Shown here: in pieces, positions 13,973 through 21,493 of the stretch | Layout: every line of letters begins with the position of its first letter | How positions within the stretch are numbered: the first letter of the stretch is position 1 | From: JAGMDK01 sp023128695 | GTDB lineage: Bacteria; Planctomycetota; Phycisphaerae; UBA1845; Fen-1342 | Assembly (NCBI GenBank): GCA_030628805.1 | Contig: DAOVQG010000027.1 | Location: forward strand, 1-24,900 | Length of the DNA stretch: 24,900 nucleotides | Direction of reading: 5' to 3' | Notes under the pieces: model-generated | Told to the model about the DNA's origin: nothing | Seen by the model: the letters and a program-made list of their open reading frames with translations, nothing else | The model's database searches: none | Program-made: the position numbers and the translations under genes

Positions 13973-16042
13973 ATGTCGGACGACCAGCAACAACCTCAAC
14001 GACCCCGCCCGGGCGGCAGCGGCGACGACGGCGGCCCGCCACGGCCCCCGGTGCGCATGTCGCGCGGCCTGTTCAGTTGGATCATCATCATCGGTTTGGG
14101 GCTCATGTTCCTGGTCATGCTCCAGCAGAGTATGAACAAGAGCCACGAGGTCAAAATCAGCGAGTTCTGGATTTACATCGAACGCGGCGACGTCAAACTG
14201 GTCACGATCAAGGAAGATGCGATCACCGGCGAGTTCCGCCAAGACCGCATCCCCGCCAACGGCCCCCAGGAAATCACGGCTTTCGAGTGCACTTATCTGC
14301 GGGCCGCCGAGAAAATTGAAGAAATCCAAGAGCGGATTGCGGAGAAGACGCCGGCGGAGGCCCAAGCCGTCGAGGTGGCCAGCGCGCGAAGCGGCAACAT
14401 CTTCCTCAATGCGCTGCTCTACGCCATCCCCTGGTTGCTGTTCATCGCGATCATCTGGTTCGTGCTGTTCCGCCAACTGCGGCAATCCGGCGGCGGGGCC
14501 GGGATGCTCGGCAACTTCGGCCGCAGCCGACATCGCCTCACCACCAAGGAGCATACCAACATCACCTTCACCGACGTGGCCGGCGTCGATGAGGCCAAGG
14601 AGGAAGTCGTCGAGATCATCGAGTTCCTCAAAAACCCCAAAAAATTCCAGCGGCTCGGCGGGCGGATACCGCGCGGCGTGCTGCTGGTCGGCGAGCCCGG
14701 CTGCGGAAAGACCCTGCTGGCCAAGGCGATCGCGGGCGAGGCCGACGTCCCCTTCTTCTCCATCTCCGGCTCGGATTTCGTGGAGATGTTCGTCGGCGTG
14801 GGGGCCTCGCGCGTCCGCGACCTGTTCCGTCAGGCCAAGGAGAACTCACCCTGCATCATCTTCCTCGACGAGATCGACGCCGTCGGCCGCCGCCGCGGCA
14901 TGGGCTTCAACGGTGGCGGCGGACACGACGAACGCGAGCAGACGCTCAACGCGATCCTGGTCGAGATGGACGGCTTCGAGAGCAACGATCAGGTTATCGT
15001 CGTGGCCGCCACCAACCGCGCCGACGTGCTCGACCCGGCGCTCGTCCGCCCCGGGCGTTTCGATCGACAGGTATTCGTGTCATTGCCCGACGTCAAGGGT
15101 CGCATGGAAATCCTCAAGGTCCACGCCAAGAAGGTCAAGGTGCAGCCGCCGCTGGATCCCAAGCTGCACCGCATTGCCCGCGGCACGCCGATGTTCAGCG
15201 GGGCCGACCTGGCGGCGATCATCAACGAGTCCGCGCTGTTGGCCACGCTGGCGGGCAAGGACGCGGTCGAGTTGGAGGACCTGGAAGAAGCCCGCGACAA
15301 GGTGCGTTGGGGCCGGGCCAAGCGCAGCCGCGTGGTGGACGAGAAGGATCGCCTGCTGACCGCGTATCACGAGGCCGGTCACGCGCTCGTGCAATCGCTG
15401 ATGAAGGACGCCGATCCGGTTCATAAGGTCAGCATCATCCCGCGCGGGCCTTACGGCGGAGCGACGTTCTCGCTGCCCGAAAAGGATCGTCAGACTTACA
15501 ACCGCTCGTACGTCGAGGCGACGCTACGGGTGATCTGCGCCGGCCGCGTCGCCGAGGAGCTGCTGGGGCATGACACGAACTCCGGCGCCGGCGGCGACAT
15601 CCGCCAAGCCACCCAGATGGCCCGCATGATGATCACCGAATGGGGCATGAGCGACCAGCTCGGCTTCGTTTTTTACGGCGACGAGTCGCTCACCGGCCGG
15701 CCGACGTTCGATTTCGGCCAGGGCAAGGATTTTTCCGACAAGACGGCGGAACTGATCGACGAAGAGGTCAAGCGGATCATCGACGAAGCCTACGCCGACA
15801 CGCGCCGGCTGATCGAAGAGAATCGCGACCAGCTCGAAGCGGTGGCCCAGGCCCTGCTCAAGTACGAGACCTTAACCGGCGAGGAAGTCCGCCAAATCAT
15901 GGCGGGCCAGACGCTGGACAAGCCCACGGTCGCGGACCTGATCGCGGTCGAGCAGGATCGCCGGTCGGACGCCCCGCCGATAGCCCGCCCCGTGCAGCAG
16001 CCGCCCGGCGAGGAAACCGGCCCCCTCCCCAGCCCGGCGTGA
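13973..16042 (+). CDS. ftsH: ATP-dependent zinc metalloprotease FtsH
   Basis: A 689-residue membrane-anchored AAA+ protease that degrades misassembled membrane proteins and short-lived regulators. A Pro/Gly-rich cytoplasmic tail (1-30) precedes TM1 (34-50), a periplasmic domain, and TM2 (about 145-166). Walker A is GEPGCGKT at 240-247, followed by Walker B 'IIFLDEID', the second region of homology 'NRADVLDPALVRPGRFDR', and zinc-binding HEAGH at 466-470. The C-terminal helical region ends in a Pro-rich tail. The start is 7 bases after the LptE-like stop, giving one BamD-like/LptE-like/FtsH operon. In gamma-proteobacteria FtsH controls LPS synthesis through LpxC; a similar envelope role here is inference only. 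Confidence 0.96.
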   Translation: MSDDQQQPQRPRPGGSGDDGGPPRPPVRMSRGLFSWIIIIGLGLMFLVMLQQSMNKSHEVKISEFWIYIERGDVKLVTIKEDAITGEFRQDRIPANGPQEITAFECTYLRAAEKIEEIQERIAEKTPAEAQAVEVASARSGNIFLNALLYAIPWLLFIAIIWFVLFRQLRQSGGGAGMLGNFGRSRHRLTTKEHTNITFTDVAGVDEAKEEVVEIIEFLKNPKKFQRLGGRIPRGVLLVGEPGCGKTLLAKAIAGEADVPFFSISGSDFVEMFVGVGASRVRDLFRQAKENSPCIIFLDEIDAVGRRRGMGFNGGGGHDEREQTLNAILVEMDGFESNDQVIVVAATNRADVLDPALVRPGRFDRQVFVSLPDVKGRMEILKVHAKKVKVQPPLDPKLHRIARGTPMFSGADLAAIINESALLATLAGKDAVELEDLEEARDKVRWGRAKRSRVVDEKDRLLTAYHEAGHALVQSLMKDADPVHKVSIIPRGPYGGATFSLPEKDRQTYNRSYVEATLRVICAGRVAEELLGHDTNSGAGGDIRQATQMARMMITEWGMSDQLGFVFYGDESLTGRPTFDFGQGKDFSDKTAELIDEEVKRIIDEAYADTRRLIEENRDQLEAVAQALLKYETLTGEEVRQIMAGQTLDKPTVADLIAVEQDRRSDAPPIARPVQQPPGEETGPLPSPA

Positions 16043-16075
16043 TTCACCGCGCTTAGCTTCTGTGGGCCGTAGTAG

Positions 16076-16096
16076 ATAGATGGCTAATCCATCTAT
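16076..16096 (+). other. hairpin after ftsH
   Basis: Perfect 8-base stem ATAGATGG/CCATCTAT around CTAAT, about 34 bases after the ftsH stop. There is no T tract, so it is at best a weak terminator. It marks the border where base composition drops toward the HEPN patch. Confidence 0.35.
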
Positions 16097-16171
16097 GCCG
16101 GTTTATGCAGAGAGACCGATCTTCTTATTGTAGCAAACAGCAACAAGTTGTAGGAGGCGATCCGCGGTACC

Positions 16172-16588
16172 GTGAATAGAAATGACCTTCAAGAGATATC
16201 GCGTTTACGCCGAAGGGAAGCAAAAGCCCTTCTAAAGGCTCGTCATTCTCCTGGAGCCTACTATCTTGCCGGCTATTCGGTAGAATGCGCCCTTAAGGCA
16301 TCGATCGCGAAGCACACCAAGCGCCACGATTTCCCAGATAAGAAAATCGCCAGCAAAGTGTGGGTTCACAACCTTGAGGAGTTGATCAAACTCGCGGCGC
16401 TTTGGCTAGAGCTCGAGCAAGAGATGAAGGCAAACAAGCGTTTAGAAGAAAATTGGGCCGTGATAAAAGAGTGGAAGGAGTCCACAAGATATGATGCTAA
16501 TATATCTAAAGAGATGGCTGAAAACTTCTATTCTGCTTGTACGGCTAGGAAGCACGGCATCCTCTCCTGGATCAAGAAGCGATGGTAG
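16172..16588 (+). CDS. HEPN-domain-like protein
   Basis: A 138-residue, fully helical, basic protein. 'REAKALLKARHSPGAYYLAGYSVECALKASIAK' followed by 'HNLEELIKLA' is the layout of HEPN-type four-helix proteins. Many HEPN proteins are RNA-cleaving toxins with an Rx4-6H motif; I do not find one (the nearest is R-x-H in 'ARKHG'), so RNase activity is not supported. The start is GTG 16172; AGGAGG lies upstream but at a long spacing (about 14). The codon and base composition is clearly AT-richer than the flanking ftsH and fusA. A partner gene follows immediately, which fits a two-gene cassette acquired by transfer. Confidence 0.7.
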   Translation: MNRNDLQEISRLRRREAKALLKARHSPGAYYLAGYSVECALKASIAKHTKRHDFPDKKIASKVWVHNLEELIKLAALWLELEQEMKANKRLEENWAVIKEWKESTRYDANISKEMAENFYSACTARKHGILSWIKKRW

Positions 16589-16590
16589 CT

Positions 16591-16968
16591 ATGACACTGA
16601 GCGAAGAACGAATCAAGGCCGGCGAGAATCTGCTGAGGCAACTCGACGCTGCTGATGTTCATGTGGATGCAGCATTGTGGTTCTACTTTCCAGACAATGA
16701 GAACTGGAAACTAATACTATCGCTTCCTCGCTTCATCAAACAGGGACCGAAGTTAGCGTATAGACGGGTCCAGAAAGCCCTGTCAAAGCTTGGGGACGAT
16801 TTTGCAATATCATTATATGACGTTTCGATCGCGAAGCCAAATGACCCGCTATTTCAGCTCCTGAAGACCGCGACCAAGACAGGGCCCGGCATTAGTCACA
16901 TAAGATTCTCGAATAACGTCATCAATGGTCAGTTAATCGAGGACGTACTTATTTATCGTTTAAACTAG
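16591..16968 (+). CDS. small partner protein of the HEPN-like gene, unknown function
   Basis: A 125-residue alpha/beta protein with no signal peptide or membrane segment. Notable stretches are 'DAALWFYFPDNENWKLILSLP', 'GPKLAYRRVQKAL', 'SIAKPNDPLFQLLK' and 'GISHIRFSNNVINGQLIEDVLIYRL'. I see no nucleotidyltransferase GSxxxG motif, so it is not a standard MNT partner. ATG 16591 follows the HEPN-like stop by two bases; ATG 16582 would overlap that stop. The tight spacing implies co-expression. It shares the low GC of the HEPN-like gene. I cannot say whether it is an antitoxin, an adaptor or something else. Confidence 0.65.
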   Translation: MTLSEERIKAGENLLRQLDAADVHVDAALWFYFPDNENWKLILSLPRFIKQGPKLAYRRVQKALSKLGDDFAISLYDVSIAKPNDPLFQLLKTATKTGPGISHIRFSNNVINGQLIEDVLIYRLN

Positions 16969-17031
16969 CTCGCTCGGTATCAACGGCTTCGCGTCCCTCG
17001 CCGCTGAAGCGATAGGCCACCCGTCCGGTGA

Positions 17032-17061
17032 TTTCCATAATCCGTTTTTCAAACGTATAAT
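17032..17061 (+). promoter_or_regulatory. possible promoter of the EF-G gene
   Basis: TTTCCA (17032-17037) and a perfect TATAAT (17056-17061) are 18 bases apart, about 50 bases before the EF-G start. The -35 matches at four of six positions. Confidence 0.4.
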
Positions 17062-17114
17062 GGTGAATTCTCGCATCCTCCGTCAGGCGAGTATGGACGT
17101 AACGCAGTTGGACC

Positions 17115-19187
17115 ATGGACGACTTATCCAAAATCCGCAATATCGGCATCACCGCGCATATTGATGCCGGCAAGACCACGACCACTGAGCGGGTACTCTT
17201 CTATAGCGGTACCACCCACAGGATGGGCGAGGTGGACGACGGCACCACGATCACGGACTTCGATACCGAGGAGCAGGAGCGCGGGATCACCATTTACTCC
17301 GCCGCGGTCTCGCTCAATTGGCGCGACTGCCGGATCAACCTGATCGACACGCCCGGCCACGTCGATTTCACCGCCGAGGTCGAGCGCAGCCTGCGGGTGC
17401 TGGACGGAGCGGTGGTGGTGTTCGATGTGAAAGAGGGGGTCGAGGCGCAGTCGGAGACGGTCTGGCGGCAGGCCGACAAGTACGACGTGCCCCGCATCTG
17501 CTTCATGAACAAGATGGACAAGACCGGGGCCGACTTCTTTCACGCCGTCGAGAGCATTCGCAAGCGCCTGGCCGGCAACCCGATCGCGGTCCAGATCCCC
17601 ATGGGGCAGGAGGACTCGTTCACCGGCTACATTGACCTGGTCACCATGAAGGCCTGCGACTTCAGCGGCAGCAGCAACGGGACCAAGTTCGTCGAGGGTG
17701 AAATACCTCCTAAGTGGCAGGAAGAAGCCCGGGAGTATCGCCACCTCCTCGAAGAAAAGGTGGCCGAGTTCGACGACGGCCTGATGCACAAGTACGTCGA
17801 GAGCGAGCCGCTGACGGAGGCGGAAATCCGCGCGGCATTGCGCCAGGGCACGTTGGCGCGCCAGTGCCAACCGGTGCTGTGTGGCTCGGCACTGCGTTAC
17901 GTCGGCGTACAGGCGGTGCTCGACGCCGTGTGCGACTACCTGCCCTCGCCGCTCGACATGCCGCCGGTCGAGGCGCACGATCCGGACAAGCCGGAGAAGG
18001 TCGTTACGCGGAAGTGCGACCCCGGCCAGCCGCTGTCCGCCCTGGTCTTCAAGATCGTCGCCGAGGCTCACTGCGACCTGCACTTCATCCGCGTTTACTC
18101 CGGCGTGCTCAAGGCCGGCACGCGGGTGCTCAACGTCGGTCGCAAGAAGAAGGAGAACCTGCCGCAAATATTCCGCATCTTCGCCAAGCGACGCGAGAGG
18201 GTCGACAAGGTGCATTGCGGCGACATCGCGGCGGCGGTCGGGCTGAAGTCGGTGCAAACCGGCGACACCTTGTGCGAAAACCGCCAGCCGGTGCTGCTCG
18301 AACGCATCGAGTTCCCCGAGACCGTCATCAGCATGGCGATCGAGCCGCAATCGACGGCGGATCGGGACAAGCTCGTCAGCGCTCTGAAGATGCTCTCTCG
18401 CAGCGATCCCACTTTTGAGTTCCGCTATAACGATGAGACCGGCCAGATGCTGATCGCCGGCATGGGCGAACTGCACCTCGAGGTCATGTGTCACCGGCTC
18501 GAACGCGACCTGCGTATCCCGGTCCGCGTCGGCACGCCGCGGGTCGCCTACCGCGAAGCGATCACCCACGCCGACGAGGGGGAGGGTCGCTTGATTCGTC
18601 AGACCGGCGGGCGGGGGCAGTACGCCGTCGTCAAGTTGCGGGTTGAGCCGTTCGAACCCCAGCCCGGCGAAGAGCACTTCAAATTCGTGAATCAGATCCG
18701 CGGGGGAGCGATCAACGCGGACTATATCCCGGCCATCGAGCGGGGCGCCCGCGACGCCAGCCGCAACGGAAACCTCGGCGGCTACCCGCTGATCAACGTG
18801 ATGGCGACGCTGCTGGACGGCCGGGAGCATTCCGTGGATTCGTCCGACATCGCCTTCGAGACTGCCGCCGCGATCGCGTTCCAACGCGCGATCAAGCAGG
18901 CCGGCCCGGTGCTGCTGGAGCCGATCATGAAGGTCGAGGTCGTCACGCCCGAGGACTACTTCGGCCCGATCAACAGCGACCTGATGACCCGCCGGGCGAT
19001 GATCACCGGCACCGCGATGCGCGGCAACAACCACGTCATCACGGCGGAGGTCCCGCTCTCCACGATGTTCGGCTACGCCACCCAGGTCCGCTCCCTAAGC
19101 CAGGGCCGGGCGTCATACAGCATGGAGCCCTGCCGCTACATCCGCATGCCGGACCACCTGGCCAAGGCAGTCCTCGGCGTGCTGTAG
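17115..19187 (+). CDS. fusA: elongation factor G
   Basis: A 690-residue translational GTPase that drives ribosomal translocation or, in some paralogs, ribosome recycling. The P loop is AHIDAGKT at 14-21, DTPGH at 78-82 and NKMD at 132-135. 'EEQERGITIYSAAVSL' forms the effector region; many EF-Gs have T where this has Y. Domains II to V are complete, through 'MATLLDGREHSVDSSDIAFETAAAIAF' and the C-terminal 'MFGYATQVRSLSQGRASYSMEP'. It stands alone, not next to rpsL, rpsG or tuf. Planctomycetes are known to carry EF-G paralogs, so it may be one of them. The start at ATG 17115 has only a weak GGA-type site upstream. Confidence 0.92.
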   Translation: MDDLSKIRNIGITAHIDAGKTTTTERVLFYSGTTHRMGEVDDGTTITDFDTEEQERGITIYSAAVSLNWRDCRINLIDTPGHVDFTAEVERSLRVLDGAVVVFDVKEGVEAQSETVWRQADKYDVPRICFMNKMDKTGADFFHAVESIRKRLAGNPIAVQIPMGQEDSFTGYIDLVTMKACDFSGSSNGTKFVEGEIPPKWQEEAREYRHLLEEKVAEFDDGLMHKYVESEPLTEAEIRAALRQGTLARQCQPVLCGSALRYVGVQAVLDAVCDYLPSPLDMPPVEAHDPDKPEKVVTRKCDPGQPLSALVFKIVAEAHCDLHFIRVYSGVLKAGTRVLNVGRKKKENLPQIFRIFAKRRERVDKVHCGDIAAAVGLKSVQTGDTLCENRQPVLLERIEFPETVISMAIEPQSTADRDKLVSALKMLSRSDPTFEFRYNDETGQMLIAGMGELHLEVMCHRLERDLRIPVRVGTPRVAYREAITHADEGEGRLIRQTGGRGQYAVVKLRVEPFEPQPGEEHFKFVNQIRGGAINADYIPAIERGARDASRNGNLGGYPLINVMATLLDGREHSVDSSDIAFETAAAIAFQRAIKQAGPVLLEPIMKVEVVTPEDYFGPINSDLMTRRAMITGTAMRGNNHVITAEVPLSTMFGYATQVRSLSQGRASYSMEPCRYIRMPDHLAKAVLGVL

Positions 19188-19209
19188 CGTTGGGGCTCCG
19201 TCCCCAACG
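19188..19209. repeat. hairpin directly after the EF-G stop
   Basis: CGTTGGGG/CCCCAACG, an 8-base perfect stem around CTCCGT, begins at the base after the TAG stop. It may serve as a terminator or be another short palindromic repeat. No T tract follows. Confidence 0.5.
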
Positions 19210-19220
19210 TAGCGGTCGGC

Positions 19221-19326
19221 GATGGGTGGCACGGCTGTGTCAGCCGTGTGCGGAACGCAGGTATTCACGGCCGACACGGCCGTGCCACCCATCGATTCAC
19301 GGCCGACACGGCCGTGCCACTCATCG
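19221..19326. repeat. family D palindromic repeat: inverted 28-mer plus tandem 32-mer
   Basis: The arm at 19221-19248 (GATGGGTGGCACGGCTGTG...) is the inverse of 19266-19293 with two mismatches. The right arm is then repeated in tandem: 19263-19294 and 19295-19326 are 32-mers with one difference. The unit contains nested CACGGCCG palindromes. It lies between the convergent fusA and phosphatase genes. Confidence 0.85.
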
Positions 19327-19334
19327 GCGGGGTG

Positions 19335-19381
19335 CCCCGTCCCGTTTCGTCGGCCCGGCAGGGCCGGCGAACGGGGCGGGG
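19335..19381. terminator. long GC-rich stem-loop between convergent genes
   Basis: The arms at 19335-19356 and 19361-19381 pair over 21 base pairs with one bulge and two G:U pairs around a GGCA loop. It is well placed to stop transcription from both fusA and the minus-strand phosphatase. There is no T tract, so its role as terminator is inferred from position and stability. Confidence 0.5.
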
Positions 19382-19418
19382 GACTGATTGGAGACGGCAC
19401 GGGTATTGTTTACTCGAA

Positions 19419-20825
19419 TCAGTCGTCGATCTGAAGGCACAGGACGGTCAAATCGTCGAGCGGATAGCCTATCCGACGAAGCGTGCGTTGCCGTTCCGAG
19501 ACTTGCTCGAGCGCGACCGAGGGGCCCTCGTTCCTCAGAGTGGCGTACCAGGGGGAGTCGGTGATCAACTCGTGGGCCGCGGCGGCGGATAGTCCAGCCA
19601 ACCAGTTCGGCCGGGTGACCGATCTCGGCTCGGTCACAAAGCGGGAACCGGTGTGGGGTGGCGAGGCGATTGTGGCGGTTGTCCCGCCGGCCGAAGCCAT
19701 GTATGCCTCGGCCTCAGCCATTGCGGTGACAGGCTCATCCCCCTTCTCTGCCACGGCGGCGAGGTGCCCGGCGGCCTGGATCAGCTCCTCCGGCACCTCC
19801 CGCGCCGTCTGCTCCGGGGCGACGATGCGTTCGAGCCCGTCGGAATAGATCAGCAGGCTGTCGCCGGGCTGCATCTGAAGCGTAATGACTTCAAAACGAC
19901 TGTTCGGCAGCACGCCGACCACGCCGCCACTCGACAATAGCAATTCCAACTCCCCCTCGCTGGTGCGAAAGACGGGATAGGGGGCGCCGGCCCGGGCCAG
20001 AGTCAGTTCGTACGTGCGAATATCCAGGATGGCATAAACCGCGGCGACGAAGGGGCACTCGCTCAGGTCTGCCTCCAGGAGGTCGTCGTTCAGACGCGAG
20101 AGCACTTCGTCAGGCGATAAAATCCGGTACGACCCGTTCTCGATCTCCTTGCCGCGCAGGGCCCGCTTGATGTACACGGTCAGCAGGGCGGCCGGGATGC
20201 CGTGCCCCGTCGCGTCGGCCAGCGCGATCCCGACATGATCCTCATCCAACCGATGAACGTCGTAGATATCGCCCGAAACGTAATCCACCGGCCGAAAGAC
20301 AAGGTCAAACGAGACGGCACCGAAGCGCGGCAAAACTTCGGGGAGAAACTCTCGCTGCACCTGGCTGGCGAGCCGGAGTTGGCTGAAATAGCGCTGGGCA
20401 ATGTTTTCACCCGTGTGGCGATTGGCCAACATCCGGCGGTGGAGCGAGTCGAGCGAGCCGCTAATTTCGAGCATCGTTACCAGGCGGCCCGTGAGGTCAT
20501 GCTCGTCATTGCCGCTGTAAAATGTGACCGGCAGCGTGGGAGGGTGCTGGAGGGGCTGCACCGTTTCACCATTTGTCTTCAGGATCAGAGTCGCACGCGG
20601 CTGCTCGGCGAGCCGATCGAACAGGAGCCGAAGCGGTCCGGCCACTTCGGTGAGGTCCTCCGGCACGACCACCACGATCGCGTCCGCGGCCGGCATGCAC
20701 CCCTCACGCACCGCTTCGGAAAGCGGCCAGAACCCCGTCGTGGCGGTGGTTCTTTGCAGCGCGGCCTGCAAGCTGGCGGGGATCGCATCGTCGGCGAGTA
20801 TGACTTGGATATGCGGTCGCGCCAT
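19419..20825 (-). CDS. SpoIIE/RsbU-type PP2C protein phosphatase
   Basis: A 468-residue phosphatase of the SpoIIE/RsbU group, which dephosphorylates anti-sigma antagonists or other Ser/Thr phosphoproteins. The N-terminal ~120 residues ('RPHIQVILADDAIPASL...') look like a degenerate receiver-type domain. A helical linker follows ('QYFSQLRLASQVQREFLPEV'-like). The catalytic part has 'VDYVSGDIYDV', 'GIALADATGHGIPAALL', 'LLIYSDGLERI' and the final 'PLDDLTVLCLQI'. An insertion of about 80 mostly low-complexity residues (Ala/Thr/Ser-rich) separates the last two motifs. I chose ATG 20825; the frame is open to an upstream ATG at 20885. It ends the minus-strand signalling cluster with the kinase and ECF sigma factor. 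Confidence 0.85.
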   Translation of the reverse strand: MARPHIQVILADDAIPASLQAALQRTTATTGFWPLSEAVREGCMPAADAIVVVVPEDLTEVAGPLRLLFDRLAEQPRATLILKTNGETVQPLQHPPTLPVTFYSGNDEHDLTGRLVTMLEISGSLDSLHRRMLANRHTGENIAQRYFSQLRLASQVQREFLPEVLPRFGAVSFDLVFRPVDYVSGDIYDVHRLDEDHVGIALADATGHGIPAALLTVYIKRALRGKEIENGSYRILSPDEVLSRLNDDLLEADLSECPFVAAVYAILDIRTYELTLARAGAPYPVFRTSEGELELLLSSGGVVGVLPNSRFEVITLQMQPGDSLLIYSDGLERIVAPEQTAREVPEELIQAAGHLAAVAEKGDEPVTAMAEAEAYMASAGGTTATIASPPHTGSRFVTEPRSVTRPNWLAGLSAAAAHELITDSPWYATLRNEGPSVALEQVSERQRTLRRIGYPLDDLTVLCLQIDD

Positions 20826-20963
20826 GGGACACCCGCAAGCTGCCTTCCCGTGCAGTGCAAACAAGCACTCGCTACCCACTGCCATCGGTTATTTCCCGCC
20901 GCGACTTGTCCTCCGAGCGCGGGGCCTGCCCGTGAGGGGGACGGGAAGGGGCCCCGCATGGGG

Positions 20964-21428
20964 TTATGCTTCTTCATTGTCGTGGCGCGGCGAAGAACGC
21001 ACCTTTTCCGCCTTGTTGGTCAGCCAGCCGGCCCACGTGCGCAGCTTGCCGTCTTGGTCGGGCTCGCTTTCGGCCAAAGCTTCGATGTCGGCCGCCAACT
21101 CTTGCAATCCGTCCGCAAAGCCGACGTCTTCGAGATCAGTCTGTCGCTCAACGTCAGTCACCCAGGCATCGAGATCCGCGCGGGCCTTGCGACGTTTGCG
21201 GACCTCGAGCCGGTCTTTGCGATGAAGTTGGGCGACTTCGTGCTGCACGGCGCGTGTGCGCTCGCTCAAATACTCGAGTGAGGGCTGCATTAAACCGGCG
21301 GCGATGACGCCAAGCGGTCCAAACAGCAATCCGAGCAATAGGCCGGCCACCCACCGCCCGCGGTCGTAGCCCAAGTAGGTGGCAACCAGTAGTGACAGGA
21401 GCCAGACCAGCCCAACATATGCCGCCAC
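20964..21428 (-). CDS. small membrane protein with coiled-coil-like tail, unknown function
   Basis: A 154-residue protein. The N-terminal ~46 residues form two membrane helices ('AAYVGLVWLLSLLVATYLG' and 'WVAGLLLGLLFGPLGVIAAGLM') joined by the turn YDRGR, with small-residue GxxxG spacing. The remainder is a charged, Arg/Glu/Asp-rich cytoplasmic helix region, possibly coiled-coil. GTG 21428 has GGGGAG 8 bases upstream. It lies between the kinase and the PP2C phosphatase on the same strand; a role in that signalling set is inferred from position only. Confidence 0.65.
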   Translation of the reverse strand: MAAYVGLVWLLSLLVATYLGYDRGRWVAGLLLGLLFGPLGVIAAGLMQPSLEYLSERTRAVQHEVAQLHRKDRLEVRKRRKARADLDAWVTDVERQTDLEDVGFADGLQELAADIEALAESEPDQDGKLRTWAGWLTNKAEKVRSSPRHDNEEA

Positions 21429-21493
21429 GATCTGTTCTCCCCAATAACAACAGGGTTGAAATGATCAACTTACGGCCTTAATTGTACACCACC

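Noticed and set aside
16172..16968. Calling the HEPN-like pair a proven toxin-antitoxin system
   Set aside because: No Rx4-6H motif in the first protein and no known antitoxin fold in the second; only layout and base composition support a module.
16949..17185. Minus-strand 78-codon ORF overlapping the EF-G start
   Set aside because: Its last ~55 codons read like a plausible protein, but it covers the probable EF-G promoter and the conserved EF-G N-terminus, has no clear ribosome-binding site, and matches nothing I know.
17124..19034. 636-codon minus-strand ORF opposite EF-G
   Set aside because: Antisense to a fully conserved EF-G; Asp/Val/Leu/His-rich shadow composition with no domain I recognise.
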